This document shows, piece after piece, positions 28,149-36,007 of a stretch of DNA of 64,000 nt (position 1 is the stretch's first letter; the number at the start of each line of letters is the position of its first letter). The notes under the pieces are model-generated. The model was not told where the DNA came from and ran no database searches. It worked only from the letters and a program-made list of their open reading frames with translations. The position numbers and the translations under genes were made by a program. The stretch spans positions 4,030,001-4,094,000 of the forward strand of contig NZ_AP022573.1 of the NCBI RefSeq assembly GCF_010729105.1. The letters run 5' to 3'. Origin of the DNA: Mycobacterium saskatchewanense (GTDB lineage: Bacteria; Actinomycetota; Actinomycetes; Mycobacteriales; Mycobacteriaceae).

Positions 28149-28976
28149 TCAGCCAACAAATCTCAGGTCACCGATGGTGCCGCTGGCGACCAGCGCGATG
28201 TAGAAATCGGTGAGCATCAGCGTGCCCAGCGTGATCCAGGCGTACATCTTGTGACGGGTGTTGATGCGGCTGACCTGGGTCCAGATCCAGTACCGCACAG
28301 GGTGCTTGGAGAAGTGCTTGAGCCGCCCGCCGGTCACGTGCCGGCACGAGTGGCAGGACAGCGTGTAGATCCACAGCATGATGACGTTGCCGACCAGGAT
28401 CAGGTTGCCGAGCCCGAAACCGAAGCCGCCCGGGCCGGAGTCGGAGTGGAACGCGACGATCGCGTCGTAGGTGTTGATCACCGAGATGATGCCGGCGACG
28501 TAGAAGAAGTACCGGTGGCTGTTCTGGATGATCAGCGGCAACCTGGTCTCGCCGGTGTAGTGGACGCGGGGCTCGGCCACCGCGCAGGCGCTGGGGGACT
28601 GCCACACCGTGCGGTAGTAGGCGCCGCGGTAGTAGTAGCAGGTCAGCCGGAACAGCAGCAGGAACGGCAGCGACAGCGCCGCGTACGGCAGCCACCACAC
28701 GTTCGGCAGGAACTGCGGCCAGATGTCACCGGCCTCACCGCAGCCCTTGCTGAGGCACGGCGAATAGAACGGTGTCAGGTAGTGGTACTTGGGGACGAAG
28801 AAGTAATTCTGCTGGAACGCGCGCACCGTCGCGTAGATAATGAACGCCGCGAAACCCAGGTCGATCCGCAACGGCGACATCCACCACCGGTCGGTGCGCA
28901 GGGTTCGCTGCGGGATGTGGGCGCGCGTGGGTGAAAAGACACCGGACGCAGGACGGTTCGCCGTGGGTGCGCTCAT
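28149..28976 (-). CDS. sdhC1: succinate dehydrogenase 1 membrane anchor subunit
   Basis: A 275-residue membrane subunit with about five transmembrane helices (around 37-53, 95-112, 152-170, 188-208 and 245-265), anchoring the SdhAB dimer and carrying the quinone site. Histidines in LSCHSCRHVT and in the HSD region are candidates for haem ligation. Matches Rv0249c. First gene of the operon; 45-bp gap to sdhA. An inverted repeat CTTCGA-N12-TCGAAG (28988-29011) lies directly before its start. Confidence 0.9.
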   Translation of the reverse strand: MSAPTANRPASGVFSPTRAHIPQRTLRTDRWWMSPLRIDLGFAAFIIYATVRAFQQNYFFVPKYHYLTPFYSPCLSKGCGEAGDIWPQFLPNVWWLPYAALSLPFLLLFRLTCYYYRGAYYRTVWQSPSACAVAEPRVHYTGETRLPLIIQNSHRYFFYVAGIISVINTYDAIVAFHSDSGPGGFGFGLGNLILVGNVIMLWIYTLSCHSCRHVTGGRLKHFSKHPVRYWIWTQVSRINTRHKMYAWITLGTLMLTDFYIALVASGTIGDLRFVG

Positions 28977-28987
28977 CTAGTGTTCCT

Positions 28988-29011
28988 CTTCGAACGGGCT
29001 GTTGGTCGAAG
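28988..29011. promoter_or_regulatory. inverted repeat CTTCGA-N12-TCGAAG upstream of sdh operon
   Basis: Perfect 6-bp arms 12-35 bp before the sdhC1 start. Could be an operator or 5'-UTR hairpin; the arms are short, so confidence is low. Confidence 0.35.
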
Positions 29012-29064
29012 GGTACACAGACAGCGCACCCCCGCTTTCGGGGGGTTTGGTTGTCAGGACCTTG

Positions 29065-29361
29065 TCAGGACCTGCTGTGACCCCCGACACCCTCGTCGTC
29101 GACATCGCGCCAGAATGCGCTGTCGTACTGGGTGTCGGGAATGACGATCTTGTCGCCGGACTGCTGCACGGTGGCGCGGGAAAGGTCCAACTCGGACACG
29201 TCGGTGTCGAGCAGGTCGACGTCGGAGAGGATCCGGTCCGCGTCGATCACGATGCGCCGCATCGCCGGGCTGTCGCCGTAGCGCGCCCGCAAGGAGCCGA
29301 CGCACCGCCGCAGGCCGCCGATCAGGTGGTGCAGCTCGGCGAGTTCAGTCGTGGTGGACAA
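29065..29361 (-). CDS. conserved hypothetical protein (Rv0250c type)
   Basis: A 98-residue acidic, mostly helical soluble protein (LHHLIGGLRRCVGSLRARYG, then an Asp-rich segment around DADRILSDVDLLDTDVSEL). Size and place match Rv0250c. It lies 88 bp upstream of the sdh operon on the same strand, so could be co-transcribed. No domain is recognised. Confidence 0.75.
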   Translation of the reverse strand: MSTTTELAELHHLIGGLRRCVGSLRARYGDSPAMRRIVIDADRILSDVDLLDTDVSELDLSRATVQQSGDKIVIPDTQYDSAFWRDVDDEGVGGHSRS

Positions 29362-29472
29362 GGGATCTCCTCATGCAGATGGTGTCTCGGATCACAGTAC
29401 GCCCCCGATACTATCCGCGGCACAGCCCCGACGCAGGCGAGTCCGCACGCGCGACGCCTGGAGCAAACACCG

Positions 29473-29816
29473 ATGACAGGTCACGCCGCACCGGCCCAGC
29501 GCGCTACGGCGCTGTTGAACCCGCACCGACCCGGCGACCCGGTAGTGCTGCCCACCGTGTGGGACGCCCGGTCGGCGCGCCTTGCCACCGGCGCCGGCTT
29601 CGCCGCGCTCACCGTCGGCAGCCACCCGATGGCCGATTCCGTCGGCAAACCGGACGGCGAGGGCATGGCGTTCGACGATGTCCTGGCGCGGGTCGGCAGA
29701 TCACCGCTGCGGTCGACGTGCCGTTGCGGCGCTTGGCCGCCGAGCTGCCGCTACCGATCAACGCGATCGCCCTGCCCGACCGGGACGCCCGGGCGTCGCT
29801 GGCCCGCTGGAGCTGA
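29473..29816 (+). pseudogene. decayed isocitrate lyase/PEP mutase-family gene
   Basis: The first 75 codons read as a normal PEP mutase/2-methylisocitrate lyase N-terminus (VVLPTVWDARSARLATGAGF, then SDDVLARV-type spacing). At about base 29695 the frame is lost: one missing base turns the expected RQITAAVDVP into an unrelated frame. In the shifted frame the protein resumes with RQITAAVDVP but jumps at once to RRLAAELPLPINAIALPD and the C-terminal end, skipping the middle of a protein normally near 250 residues. So there is a frameshift plus a large deletion, and the gene cannot make an active lyase. Confidence 0.75.
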
Positions 29817-29849
29817 CGCGGCCGGGCGCAAACGCCTGCGCCGTAAACG

Positions 29850-29880
29850 AATCCGGCGGGGCTCGCCGCCCCGCCGGATT
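29850..29880. terminator. 13-bp hairpin, hsp20 terminator
   Basis: AATCCGGCGGGGC pairs perfectly with 29868-29880 around a 5-nt loop, 12 bp after the hsp20 stop on the minus strand, followed there by CGTTT. It also lies after the decayed lyase gene. Confidence 0.75.
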
Positions 29881-29891
29881 GTGTCCACTTG

Positions 29892-30353
29892 CTACTTGGT
29901 GATGGCGATGCGTTGCGCCTGGTGGCCCGCCGGCTCCTGGTACGCGCCGGCGACCCGGACGGTCAGCACGCCCGCGTCGTACGAGGCCGTGACAGCCTCG
30001 CCGGTGACGTGCGCCGGCAACTTGAACGACCGGCGGAACGTGCCGTAGCGGATCTCGCGCAGCGTGCGGCCGTCCTGCTCGTCGGCGCGCTCGTCGCGGT
30101 GCTCGCCGTGGATAACCAGGCGACTCACCCCGTCTTTCCGGTCCACCTCCACGTTGACGTCCTTCTCGACGTCGACGCCCGGCAGCTCCAGGCGTACCAC
30201 CGCGTCGTCGCCGTCCTTGACGATTTCCGCGGCGGGGGTGAAGCCACCGGTGGCCGGCTTGAACCAGTCCGCCGATGCGGCGGGGCCGAAGAAGTCGCGC
30301 AGCCACCGGTCGGTGTCCCATGCCGGCCGCGACCACAATGCGAGGTTGCTCAT
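29892..30353 (-). CDS. hsp20: Hsp20 alpha-crystallin family chaperone (Acr2)
   Basis: A 153-residue small heat-shock protein that holds unfolding proteins. The alpha-crystallin domain covers about residues 40-135 (AEIVKDGDDAVVRLELPGVD, RSFKLPAHV, GVLTVRV), with a short variable N-terminus. Matches Rv0251c/acr2. Upstream lies a SigE/SigH-type GGAAC-N19-GTT element, fitting its known stress induction. A hairpin terminator follows. Confidence 0.92.
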   Translation of the reverse strand: MSNLALWSRPAWDTDRWLRDFFGPAASADWFKPATGGFTPAAEIVKDGDDAVVRLELPGVDVEKDVNVEVDRKDGVSRLVIHGEHRDERADEQDGRTLREIRYGTFRRSFKLPAHVTGEAVTASYDAGVLTVRVAGAYQEPAGHQAQRIAITK

Positions 30354-30420
30354 GGATGTCTCCTTATGCTTCCTTGTGAGTTGGCTGTGACCGGCGCCTT
30401 ACCGGTCGGCTATTTCTTCA

Positions 30421-30447
30421 AACATGAGTCGACCGCGCTTAAGTTCC
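30421..30447 (-). promoter_or_regulatory. SigH/SigE-type promoter of hsp20
   Basis: On the minus strand GGAAC (30447-30443) is followed after 19 bases by GTT (30423-30421), about 68 bp before the hsp20 start. This matches the ECF sigma pattern reported for mycobacterial SigH/SigE promoters. Inferred from motif. Confidence 0.5.
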
Positions 30448-30455
30448 ACTCGGGC

Positions 30456-30494
30456 GTTCGCCCGCGGCGAACAACTTCACACGGGTGCGTGTGA
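30456..30494. promoter_or_regulatory. two adjacent inverted repeats in the hsp20/nirB intergenic region
   Basis: GTTCGC-N5-GCGAAC (30456-30472) and TCACAC-N6-GTGTGA (30477-30494) lie side by side between the divergent hsp20 and nirB genes. The second runs into a GTGTGAG tandem pair. Either could be an operator for nirB or hsp20. Confidence 0.45.
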
Positions 30495-30568
30495 GGTGTG
30501 AGCCGCCCGTCATGCGAGCGTCACATTGGGCGAAACCGCGTTAATTTCTGGCGCCTACCCTCAATTCC

Positions 30569-33151
30569 ATGGCGACAGACGGGATTTCGCGCGCCCACTG
30601 TGCGGTCCGTCACATCATCGTAGTCGGCCACGGCATGGTGGGTCACCGGTTGGTCGAGGCGCTGCGCGCCCGCGACAACGGGGGGTCATGGCGCATCACG
30701 GTTTTTGCCGAGGAGGCCGACGCGGCCTACGACCGCGTGGGGCTGACCTCCTACACCGAGAGCTGGGATCGCAGCCTGCTGGCGCTGCCGGGCAACGACT
30801 ACGAGGGTGACGAACGCGTCCGGTTGGTCTTGAACATGCGCGTCACGGAAATAGATCGCGAGGCGAAGTCGGTGGTCACCGCCGACGGCCAGCGGCACGA
30901 ATACGACGCCCTGGTGCTGGCCACCGGGTCCTACGCGTTCGTGCCGCCGGTGCCCGGCCACGACCTGCCGGCGTGCCACGTCTACCGCACGCTGGACGAC
31001 CTCGACGCCATCCGCGCCGACGCCCTGCGCACGGTGCAGGCCGGTCGGACCCCCGCCGGTGTCGTCATCGGCGGCGGGCTGCTCGGGCTGGAGGCCGCTA
31101 ACGCCTTGCGCCAGTTCGGCTTACAGACGCACGTGGTCGAGATGATGCCCCGATTGATGGCCCAGCAGATCGACGAGGCCGGCGGCGCGCTGTTGGCTCG
31201 GATGGTGTCCGAGCTGGGGATCGCGGTGCACGTGGGGGCGGGCACCGAATCGATCGAAACAGTCGGGGACTCCGACGACACGACGTCGGTGCAGGTCCGC
31301 CTGACCGGCGGCGAGGTCATCGATGCTGGCCTGGTGATCTTCGCGGCCGGCATCCGGCCGCGCGACGAGCTGGCGAAGGCCGCGGGACTGGAGCTCGCCC
31401 CGAGGGGTGGCGTGCTCACCGACCTGACCTGCCGCACAAGCGATCCCGACATCTACGCGGTCGGTGAGGTGGCCGCGATCGGGGGTCGCTGCTACGGCCT
31501 GGTCGGCCCCGGTTACACCTCGGCCGAGGTGGTGGCCGACCGCCTGCTGGGCGGCGCCGCCGAATTCGGCGAGGCCGACATGTCGACGAAGCTCAAGCTG
31601 CTGGGCGTCGACGTGGCGAGCTTCGGCGACGCGATGGGGACGACGGACAACTGCCTCGAGGTCGCCATCAATGACGCGGTGAAGCGGACCTACGCCAAGT
31701 TGGTGCTCTCCGACGACGCCAAGACGCTGCTGGGCGGCGTCCTGGTGGGCGACGCCTCGTCGTACGGGGTGCTGCGGCCCATGGTCGGCAGCGAGCTGCC
31801 GGGGGATCCGCTCGCGCTGATCGCTCCGATCTCCGGCGAGGCTCCGGCACTGGGCGTCGGCGCGCTGCCGGATTCGGCGCAGATCTGCTCGTGCAACAAC
31901 GTCACCAAGGGCGACCTGAAGTGTGCGATCGCCGACGGCTGCGCCGACGTGCCCTCGCTCAAGTCGTGCACGGCGGCCGGCACGTCCTGCGGATCGTGTG
32001 TGCCGCTGCTCAAGCAGCTGCTGGAAGCCGAAGGCGTCGAGCAGTCGAAGGCGCTGTGCGAGCACTTCGCTCAGTCGCGTGCGGAGCTCTTCGAGATCAT
32101 CTCAGCCACCGAGATCCGCACCTTCTCCGGCCTGCTGGAGCGCTTCGGCCGCGGAAAGGGTTGCGACATCTGCAAACCCGTCGTCGCGTCCATCCTGGCC
32201 TCCACCGGTTCGGACCACATTCTCGAGGGCGAGCAGGCCTCGCTGCAGGATTCCAACGACCACTTCCTGGCGAACATCCAGAAGAACGGCAGCTATTCGG
32301 TGGTGCCGCGGGTGCCCGGCGGTGACATCAAACCCGAGCACCTGATCCTGATCGGCCAGATCGCCCAGGACTTCGGCTTGTACACCAAGATCACCGGCGG
32401 CCAGCGGATCGACATGTTCGGCGCACGGGTGGACCAGCTGCCGGAGATCTGGCGGCGGCTGGTCGACGGCGGCATGGAATCCGGCCACGCCTACGGCAAG
32501 GCGCTGCGCACCGTGAAGAGCTGCGTCGGCACCGACTGGTGCCGCTACGGCCAGCAGGATTCGGTGCAGCTCGCCATCGACCTGGAGCTGCGGTACCGCG
32601 GCCTGCGGGCGCCGCACAAGATCAAGATGGGCGTCTCGGGCTGCGCGCGCGAGTGCGCCGAGGCGCGCGGCAAGGACGTCGGCGTCATCGCGACCGAAAA
32701 GGGGTGGAACCTCTACGTCGGCGGCAACGGCGGCATGACGCCCAAGCATGCGCAGCTGCTGGCCAGCGACTTGGACACCGAAACGCTGGTGCGCTATGTC
32801 GACCGGTTCGTCATGTACTACATCCGGACCGCGGACCGGCTGCAGCGCACGGCGCCCTGGGTCGATTCGCTCGAGGGCGGGCTGGATCACGTGCGCGAGG
32901 TGGTGTGCGAGGACTCGCTGGGCCTGGCCGAGGAATTCGAGGCCGCCATGGAGCGGCACGTGCGGAACTACAAGTGCGAGTGGAAGGGCGTGCTCGACGA
33001 CCCGGACAAGTTGTCGCGGTTCGTGTCCTTCGTCAACGCCCCGGGCGAGGTCGATTCGACGGTGGCGTTCACCGAGCACGCCGGTCGCAAGATCCCGGTG
33101 TCCATTGGCATGCCGCGCATGCGGGCGGCCCGAATTGGGGAGGAATCATGA
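30569..33151 (+). CDS. nirB: assimilatory nitrite reductase large subunit NirB
   Basis: An 860-residue NADH-nitrite reductase reducing nitrite to ammonium. Order: N-terminal FAD/NADH domain (VVGHGMVGHR near residue 18; VIGGGLLGLEAA near 165), a BFD-type [2Fe-2S] domain with CSCNNVTKGDLKC and TSCGSC (about 440-490), then sulfite/nitrite reductase domains with the sirohaem/[4Fe-4S] ligands in CVGTDWC and SGCARECAEA (about 652-700). Matches Rv0252. Stop overlaps the nirD start (ATGA). Divergent from hsp20. Confidence 0.95.
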   Translation: MATDGISRAHCAVRHIIVVGHGMVGHRLVEALRARDNGGSWRITVFAEEADAAYDRVGLTSYTESWDRSLLALPGNDYEGDERVRLVLNMRVTEIDREAKSVVTADGQRHEYDALVLATGSYAFVPPVPGHDLPACHVYRTLDDLDAIRADALRTVQAGRTPAGVVIGGGLLGLEAANALRQFGLQTHVVEMMPRLMAQQIDEAGGALLARMVSELGIAVHVGAGTESIETVGDSDDTTSVQVRLTGGEVIDAGLVIFAAGIRPRDELAKAAGLELAPRGGVLTDLTCRTSDPDIYAVGEVAAIGGRCYGLVGPGYTSAEVVADRLLGGAAEFGEADMSTKLKLLGVDVASFGDAMGTTDNCLEVAINDAVKRTYAKLVLSDDAKTLLGGVLVGDASSYGVLRPMVGSELPGDPLALIAPISGEAPALGVGALPDSAQICSCNNVTKGDLKCAIADGCADVPSLKSCTAAGTSCGSCVPLLKQLLEAEGVEQSKALCEHFAQSRAELFEIISATEIRTFSGLLERFGRGKGCDICKPVVASILASTGSDHILEGEQASLQDSNDHFLANIQKNGSYSVVPRVPGGDIKPEHLILIGQIAQDFGLYTKITGGQRIDMFGARVDQLPEIWRRLVDGGMESGHAYGKALRTVKSCVGTDWCRYGQQDSVQLAIDLELRYRGLRAPHKIKMGVSGCARECAEARGKDVGVIATEKGWNLYVGGNGGMTPKHAQLLASDLDTETLVRYVDRFVMYYIRTADRLQRTAPWVDSLEGGLDHVREVVCEDSLGLAEEFEAAMERHVRNYKCEWKGVLDDPDKLSRFVSFVNAPGEVDSTVAFTEHAGRKIPVSIGMPRMRAARIGEES

Positions 33152-33504
33152 CGCTTCTCAACGACATTCAGGTGTGGACGACGGCCTGCGAGTACGACCG
33201 CCTGATCCCGGGCCGGGGGGTCGGCGTGCTCCTCGACGACGGTTCTCAGGCGGCCTTGTTCCGGCTGGACGACGGCTCGGTGCACGCGGTCGGCAACATC
33301 GACCCGTTCTCCGGCGCGGCGGTGCTCTCGCGCGGGATCGTGGGTGACCGCGGTGGCCGGATGACGGTGCAATCGCCGATCCTCAAGCAGGCGTTCTCGC
33401 TCGAAGACGGTGAGTGCCTCGACGATCCGAGCTTCTCGGTACCGGTGTACCCGGCGCGCGTCACCGCCGACGGGTTGGTCCAGGTCGGCCGGATCGCCGG
33501 CTAG
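33148..33504 (+). CDS. nirD: nitrite reductase small subunit NirD
   Basis: A 118-residue Rieske-fold subunit of NirBD. It keeps the fold pattern (FRLDDGSVHAVGNIDPFSGAAVLSRG) but has no CxH and CxxH cluster ligands, which is usual for NirD. Matches Rv0253. Overlaps nirB by 4 bp, indicating coupled translation. Its stop overlaps the convergent neighbour's stop by 4 bp. Confidence 0.92.
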   Translation: MTLLNDIQVWTTACEYDRLIPGRGVGVLLDDGSQAALFRLDDGSVHAVGNIDPFSGAAVLSRGIVGDRGGRMTVQSPILKQAFSLEDGECLDDPSFSVPVYPARVTADGLVQVGRIAG

Positions 33505-33950
33505 CCGATATCGCCCACGAGGTAGCGCTGCATCGTCGGACCGATGGCATCGACGAGCGCGTCCACCGACATCGAATGCAGGGGTTCGGAGCGAACGCCG
33601 TAGCGCATGATGCCCAGACCCACGAGCTGGGAAGCGCATAGCGACGCCCGCACGGCAACCTTGTCGGCGCCCAGCATCTTGAGCAGCGGCCCGAAAACCG
33701 GTCCGATGAACATGCTTTGCACCACTTCGGCGGTCTTGGCCATTCCCGTGGACGCGACGGCGCTGGCGGCGAAAGGTCCGCCTCCGGCGGCGTCCCACGT
33801 GGTGATCAGCATGTGCAGGGTACGGCGTCCCGCCTGGTTGACCCCTCCGGTGACGATGCGGTCGATGAACTCCGGTGTGCCGAACGGCAACCGCAGCATC
33901 TTCGCGACCGGATCAAAGATGCCGTGCGACGGCTCTTCGCGGCGGGCCAT
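33501..33950 (-). CDS. TetR C-terminal ligand-binding domain without HTH (Rv0258c type)
   Basis: A 149-residue helical protein whose whole length resembles the C-terminal half of actinobacterial TetR regulators (…VGLGIMRYGVRSEP… VGPTMQRYL). No helix-turn-helix is present, and the DNA just upstream (33951-33981) is too short to hold one before the next gene. From memory Rv0258c has about the same size, so the short form may be old and conserved rather than a recent break. It cannot bind DNA as a TetR; it could act by pairing with another regulator. Confidence 0.6.
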   Translation of the reverse strand: MARREEPSHGIFDPVAKMLRLPFGTPEFIDRIVTGGVNQAGRRTLHMLITTWDAAGGGPFAASAVASTGMAKTAEVVQSMFIGPVFGPLLKMLGADKVAVRASLCASQLVGLGIMRYGVRSEPLHSMSVDALVDAIGPTMQRYLVGDIG

Positions 33951-33981
33951 GGTGCCAGGATTGCCCGGATGGGATCAAAGA

Positions 33982-34782
33982 TCAAGCGTCACGGACGTCG
34001 GCGCGCCCCGACACGGCGACCGCATGCGACGCGGAACTCGGTAGCGCGTGTGGGCCCTGAGCGCGCCGCCGGCTGGGCCGGCGGGTCGCATGCCGCGCCG
34101 CCACCGGCCCGGGCGCGGCCCGCCGGAACCGATTGGCGAGCAGCCGCGGCAGGCCGGGGTGGATGCCCAGTGGCTCGCTGACCAGGTCGGCGCCGCAGGC
34201 GCGCAATCGTTCCTGAAACAGCCCGTCCGCCAGCAGGTATGAGGCCACGACGACGCGCCGCGCGCCCTCGCGCCGCGCGGCGGCGACCGCCTCGCCGATG
34301 TGCGGATCGCCCGTCGCCGCGAACCCCAGCCGCACCCGCGATCCCACCAGCGCGGACAGCGTCGTGGCGGTGACGTGCAGGTCCGCGCGCGCAAGCGGGT
34401 CCGTCGTGCCGGCCGCCCCGAGGATCACGGAATCGCCCGGGCGCCAACCGCATTGGATCAGTTGGTCGCCGACGATCCGGGCGATCTGCCCGTCGGGGCC
34501 CAGCGCGGGGGTCATCACGACGTTCGGGTGTCCGCTCGCCGCGACGTGCGCGGGCAAGTCGGCCCGCACGTGGTAGCCGCGGGACAGGAACGCCGGCACC
34601 AGGATCGCCGGCTGGCCGGGATCGGCCTGAGCCAGGACGTCGCTGGGCGTGGGCCCGAGCACGTCGACGAACGCTACGTGGACGGAGCGGCCGAGCGTGG
34701 CGCCGACGCGCGCCGCGAGGTCTCCGATCATCGCGACGCCGCCCGGCCTGCGGGTGCCGTGCGCGGCCAGGATCAGTGCCAT
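33982..34782 (-). CDS. sirohydrochlorin ferrochelatase-like protein (CbiX/SirB family, Rv0259c type)
   Basis: A 266-residue protein with two CbiX/SirB-type domains. Each begins with the metal-chelatase pattern: LILAAHGTRRPGG at the N-terminus (His8 as candidate ligand), and a second VILGAAGTTDP, where the His is replaced. The YHVRADLP segment holds another conserved His. Expected role: insertion of Fe(II) into sirohydrochlorin to make sirohaem, the NirB cofactor; cobalt insertion is the alternative. It overlaps the upstream regulator gene by 10 bp. The basic C-terminal tail (about 225-266) seems extra compared with Rv0259c (247 residues as recalled). Confidence 0.78.
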   Translation of the reverse strand: MALILAAHGTRRPGGVAMIGDLAARVGATLGRSVHVAFVDVLGPTPSDVLAQADPGQPAILVPAFLSRGYHVRADLPAHVAASGHPNVVMTPALGPDGQIARIVGDQLIQCGWRPGDSVILGAAGTTDPLARADLHVTATTLSALVGSRVRLGFAATGDPHIGEAVAAARREGARRVVVASYLLADGLFQERLRACGADLVSEPLGIHPGLPRLLANRFRRAAPGPVAARHATRRPSRRRAQGPHALPSSASHAVAVSGRADVRDA

Positions 34783-35930
34783 GGGTAACCAGTCGGGTCG
34801 TCGATCGCGAGCCGGTAGCCGCGCTTGACCACCGTCGCGACAATGTTCTTGTCGCCCAACGCTGTTCGCAGCCGGAGCACGGCCGTGTCGACCGCGTGTG
34901 GGTCGTTGCTGTTGCCGGGCAGCACCCGTAACAGGTCGTTGCGGGCGACGACGGATCCGGGCCGCTGCGCCAGCGCGCGCAACACCGCCATGCCGGACGG
35001 GGACAGCAGCTTGATCGACCCGTCGACCAGCACGCACGTCCCGCGGATGTCGACGGTGTGGCCGGCAGCCTCGACCGTGCACGATCCCAGCAGCGGCAGC
35101 TCCTCGGCGATGTGCCGGGCCAGCGCCCCCAGCCGCATGCGCTCGGGCGACGAGGTGGGAACGCCTTTGCGGATCAGCGGTTTGGAGGTCACCGGGCCGA
35201 CGCACATCGCGTGTACGTCGGTGCGCAGCGCCTGCAGGAGCGGGTTCTCGATGTCGAGCTGCCGGCTGCGTTCGAGCACGGCCGCCGCGGCGGGCGCCGA
35301 CGTGAAGGTGACGGCGTCGAATTGCCGCCGTGCGATCCCCGAGACCAGCTGGTCAAAGTCGCCACCCAAAGGCGTTGGCTTCCAACGGTAGACCCGGAGG
35401 GGTACCACTTTTGCCCCGGCGGCGCGCAGCCCCCCGAGGAACTCCGGGAAGGGGTCCCATGCGTCCGCGGCCCCGTGCAGCTGGATGGCGATCCGCATTC
35501 CCGACACACCAGAGTCCAGCAGGTATTCCAGCACTTCGTGAGAGGATTCGGAGTCGGGGGACCACTCCTCGTGCAGGCCGGCGGCGCGCAGCGCGCCGGT
35601 CGCCTTCGGCCCGCGCGACACGATCCGGGCCGACGACAGCGATGCGAGGAGGGGATTCGCCAGCCCCCACCCCTCGGCGGCGGCCAGCCAGCCGCGGAAG
35701 CCGATCCCCGTGTGGGCTACCAGGATGTCGGGCGGCTCGGCGATCAAAGCCTCGGTGTGGCTGTGCAATTCGTCGTCGTCGGGTAGCGCGATCATGTTGA
35801 TCGCGGGTGCGCTGCAGACCTCGGCCCCGTGGCGGCTCAGGAGCGCGCACAACTCCTCAGCCCGCCGAGCCGAGGTCACCGCGATGCGGTAACCGGTCAA
35901 CGGCGCCGGTTTCGGCTGCTCGGCCCCCAT
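34773..35930 (-). CDS. HemD-winged-helix regulator, NnaR-like (Rv0260c type)
   Basis: A 385-residue fusion: residues about 12-265 form a uroporphyrinogen-III synthase (HemD)-like domain (GYRIAVTSARRAEEL start, DAVTFTSAPAAAAVLE), and about 285-380 an OmpR/PhoB-type winged helix (LLSPSGMAVLRALAQRPGSVV, VDTAVLRLRTALG, VVKRGYRL). This is the layout of NnaR, the nitrate/nitrite assimilation co-regulator described in Streptomyces and M. smegmatis. The context (SirB-like chelatase in operon, nirBD, narK3 and narU nearby) supports this. The ATG at 35930 was chosen; an in-frame ORF extends further but into non-coding-looking DNA. Confidence 0.8.
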   Translation of the reverse strand: MGAEQPKPAPLTGYRIAVTSARRAEELCALLSRHGAEVCSAPAINMIALPDDDELHSHTEALIAEPPDILVAHTGIGFRGWLAAAEGWGLANPLLASLSSARIVSRGPKATGALRAAGLHEEWSPDSESSHEVLEYLLDSGVSGMRIAIQLHGAADAWDPFPEFLGGLRAAGAKVVPLRVYRWKPTPLGGDFDQLVSGIARRQFDAVTFTSAPAAAAVLERSRQLDIENPLLQALRTDVHAMCVGPVTSKPLIRKGVPTSSPERMRLGALARHIAEELPLLGSCTVEAAGHTVDIRGTCVLVDGSIKLLSPSGMAVLRALAQRPGSVVARNDLLRVLPGNSNDPHAVDTAVLRLRTALGDKNIVATVVKRGYRLAIDDPTGYPWH

Positions 35931-36007
35931 ATGACCTGTGTATGCCTGGCACGTTTCGGATGCGTTACCCGGCAATTGCCGCCGTATTGCCCCTGTTTCC
36001 AACACCA

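Noticed and set aside
30420..30455. HspR HAIR element upstream of hsp20
   Set aside because: Only a CTTAAGT and an ACTCGGG fragment three bases apart; the seven-base spacer and matching arms of HAIR are missing.
30520..30540. GlnR box upstream of nirB (GTCAC...GAAAC)
   Set aside because: Half-sites are present, but the spacing is one base longer than the consensus, so it was not listed as a GlnR site.
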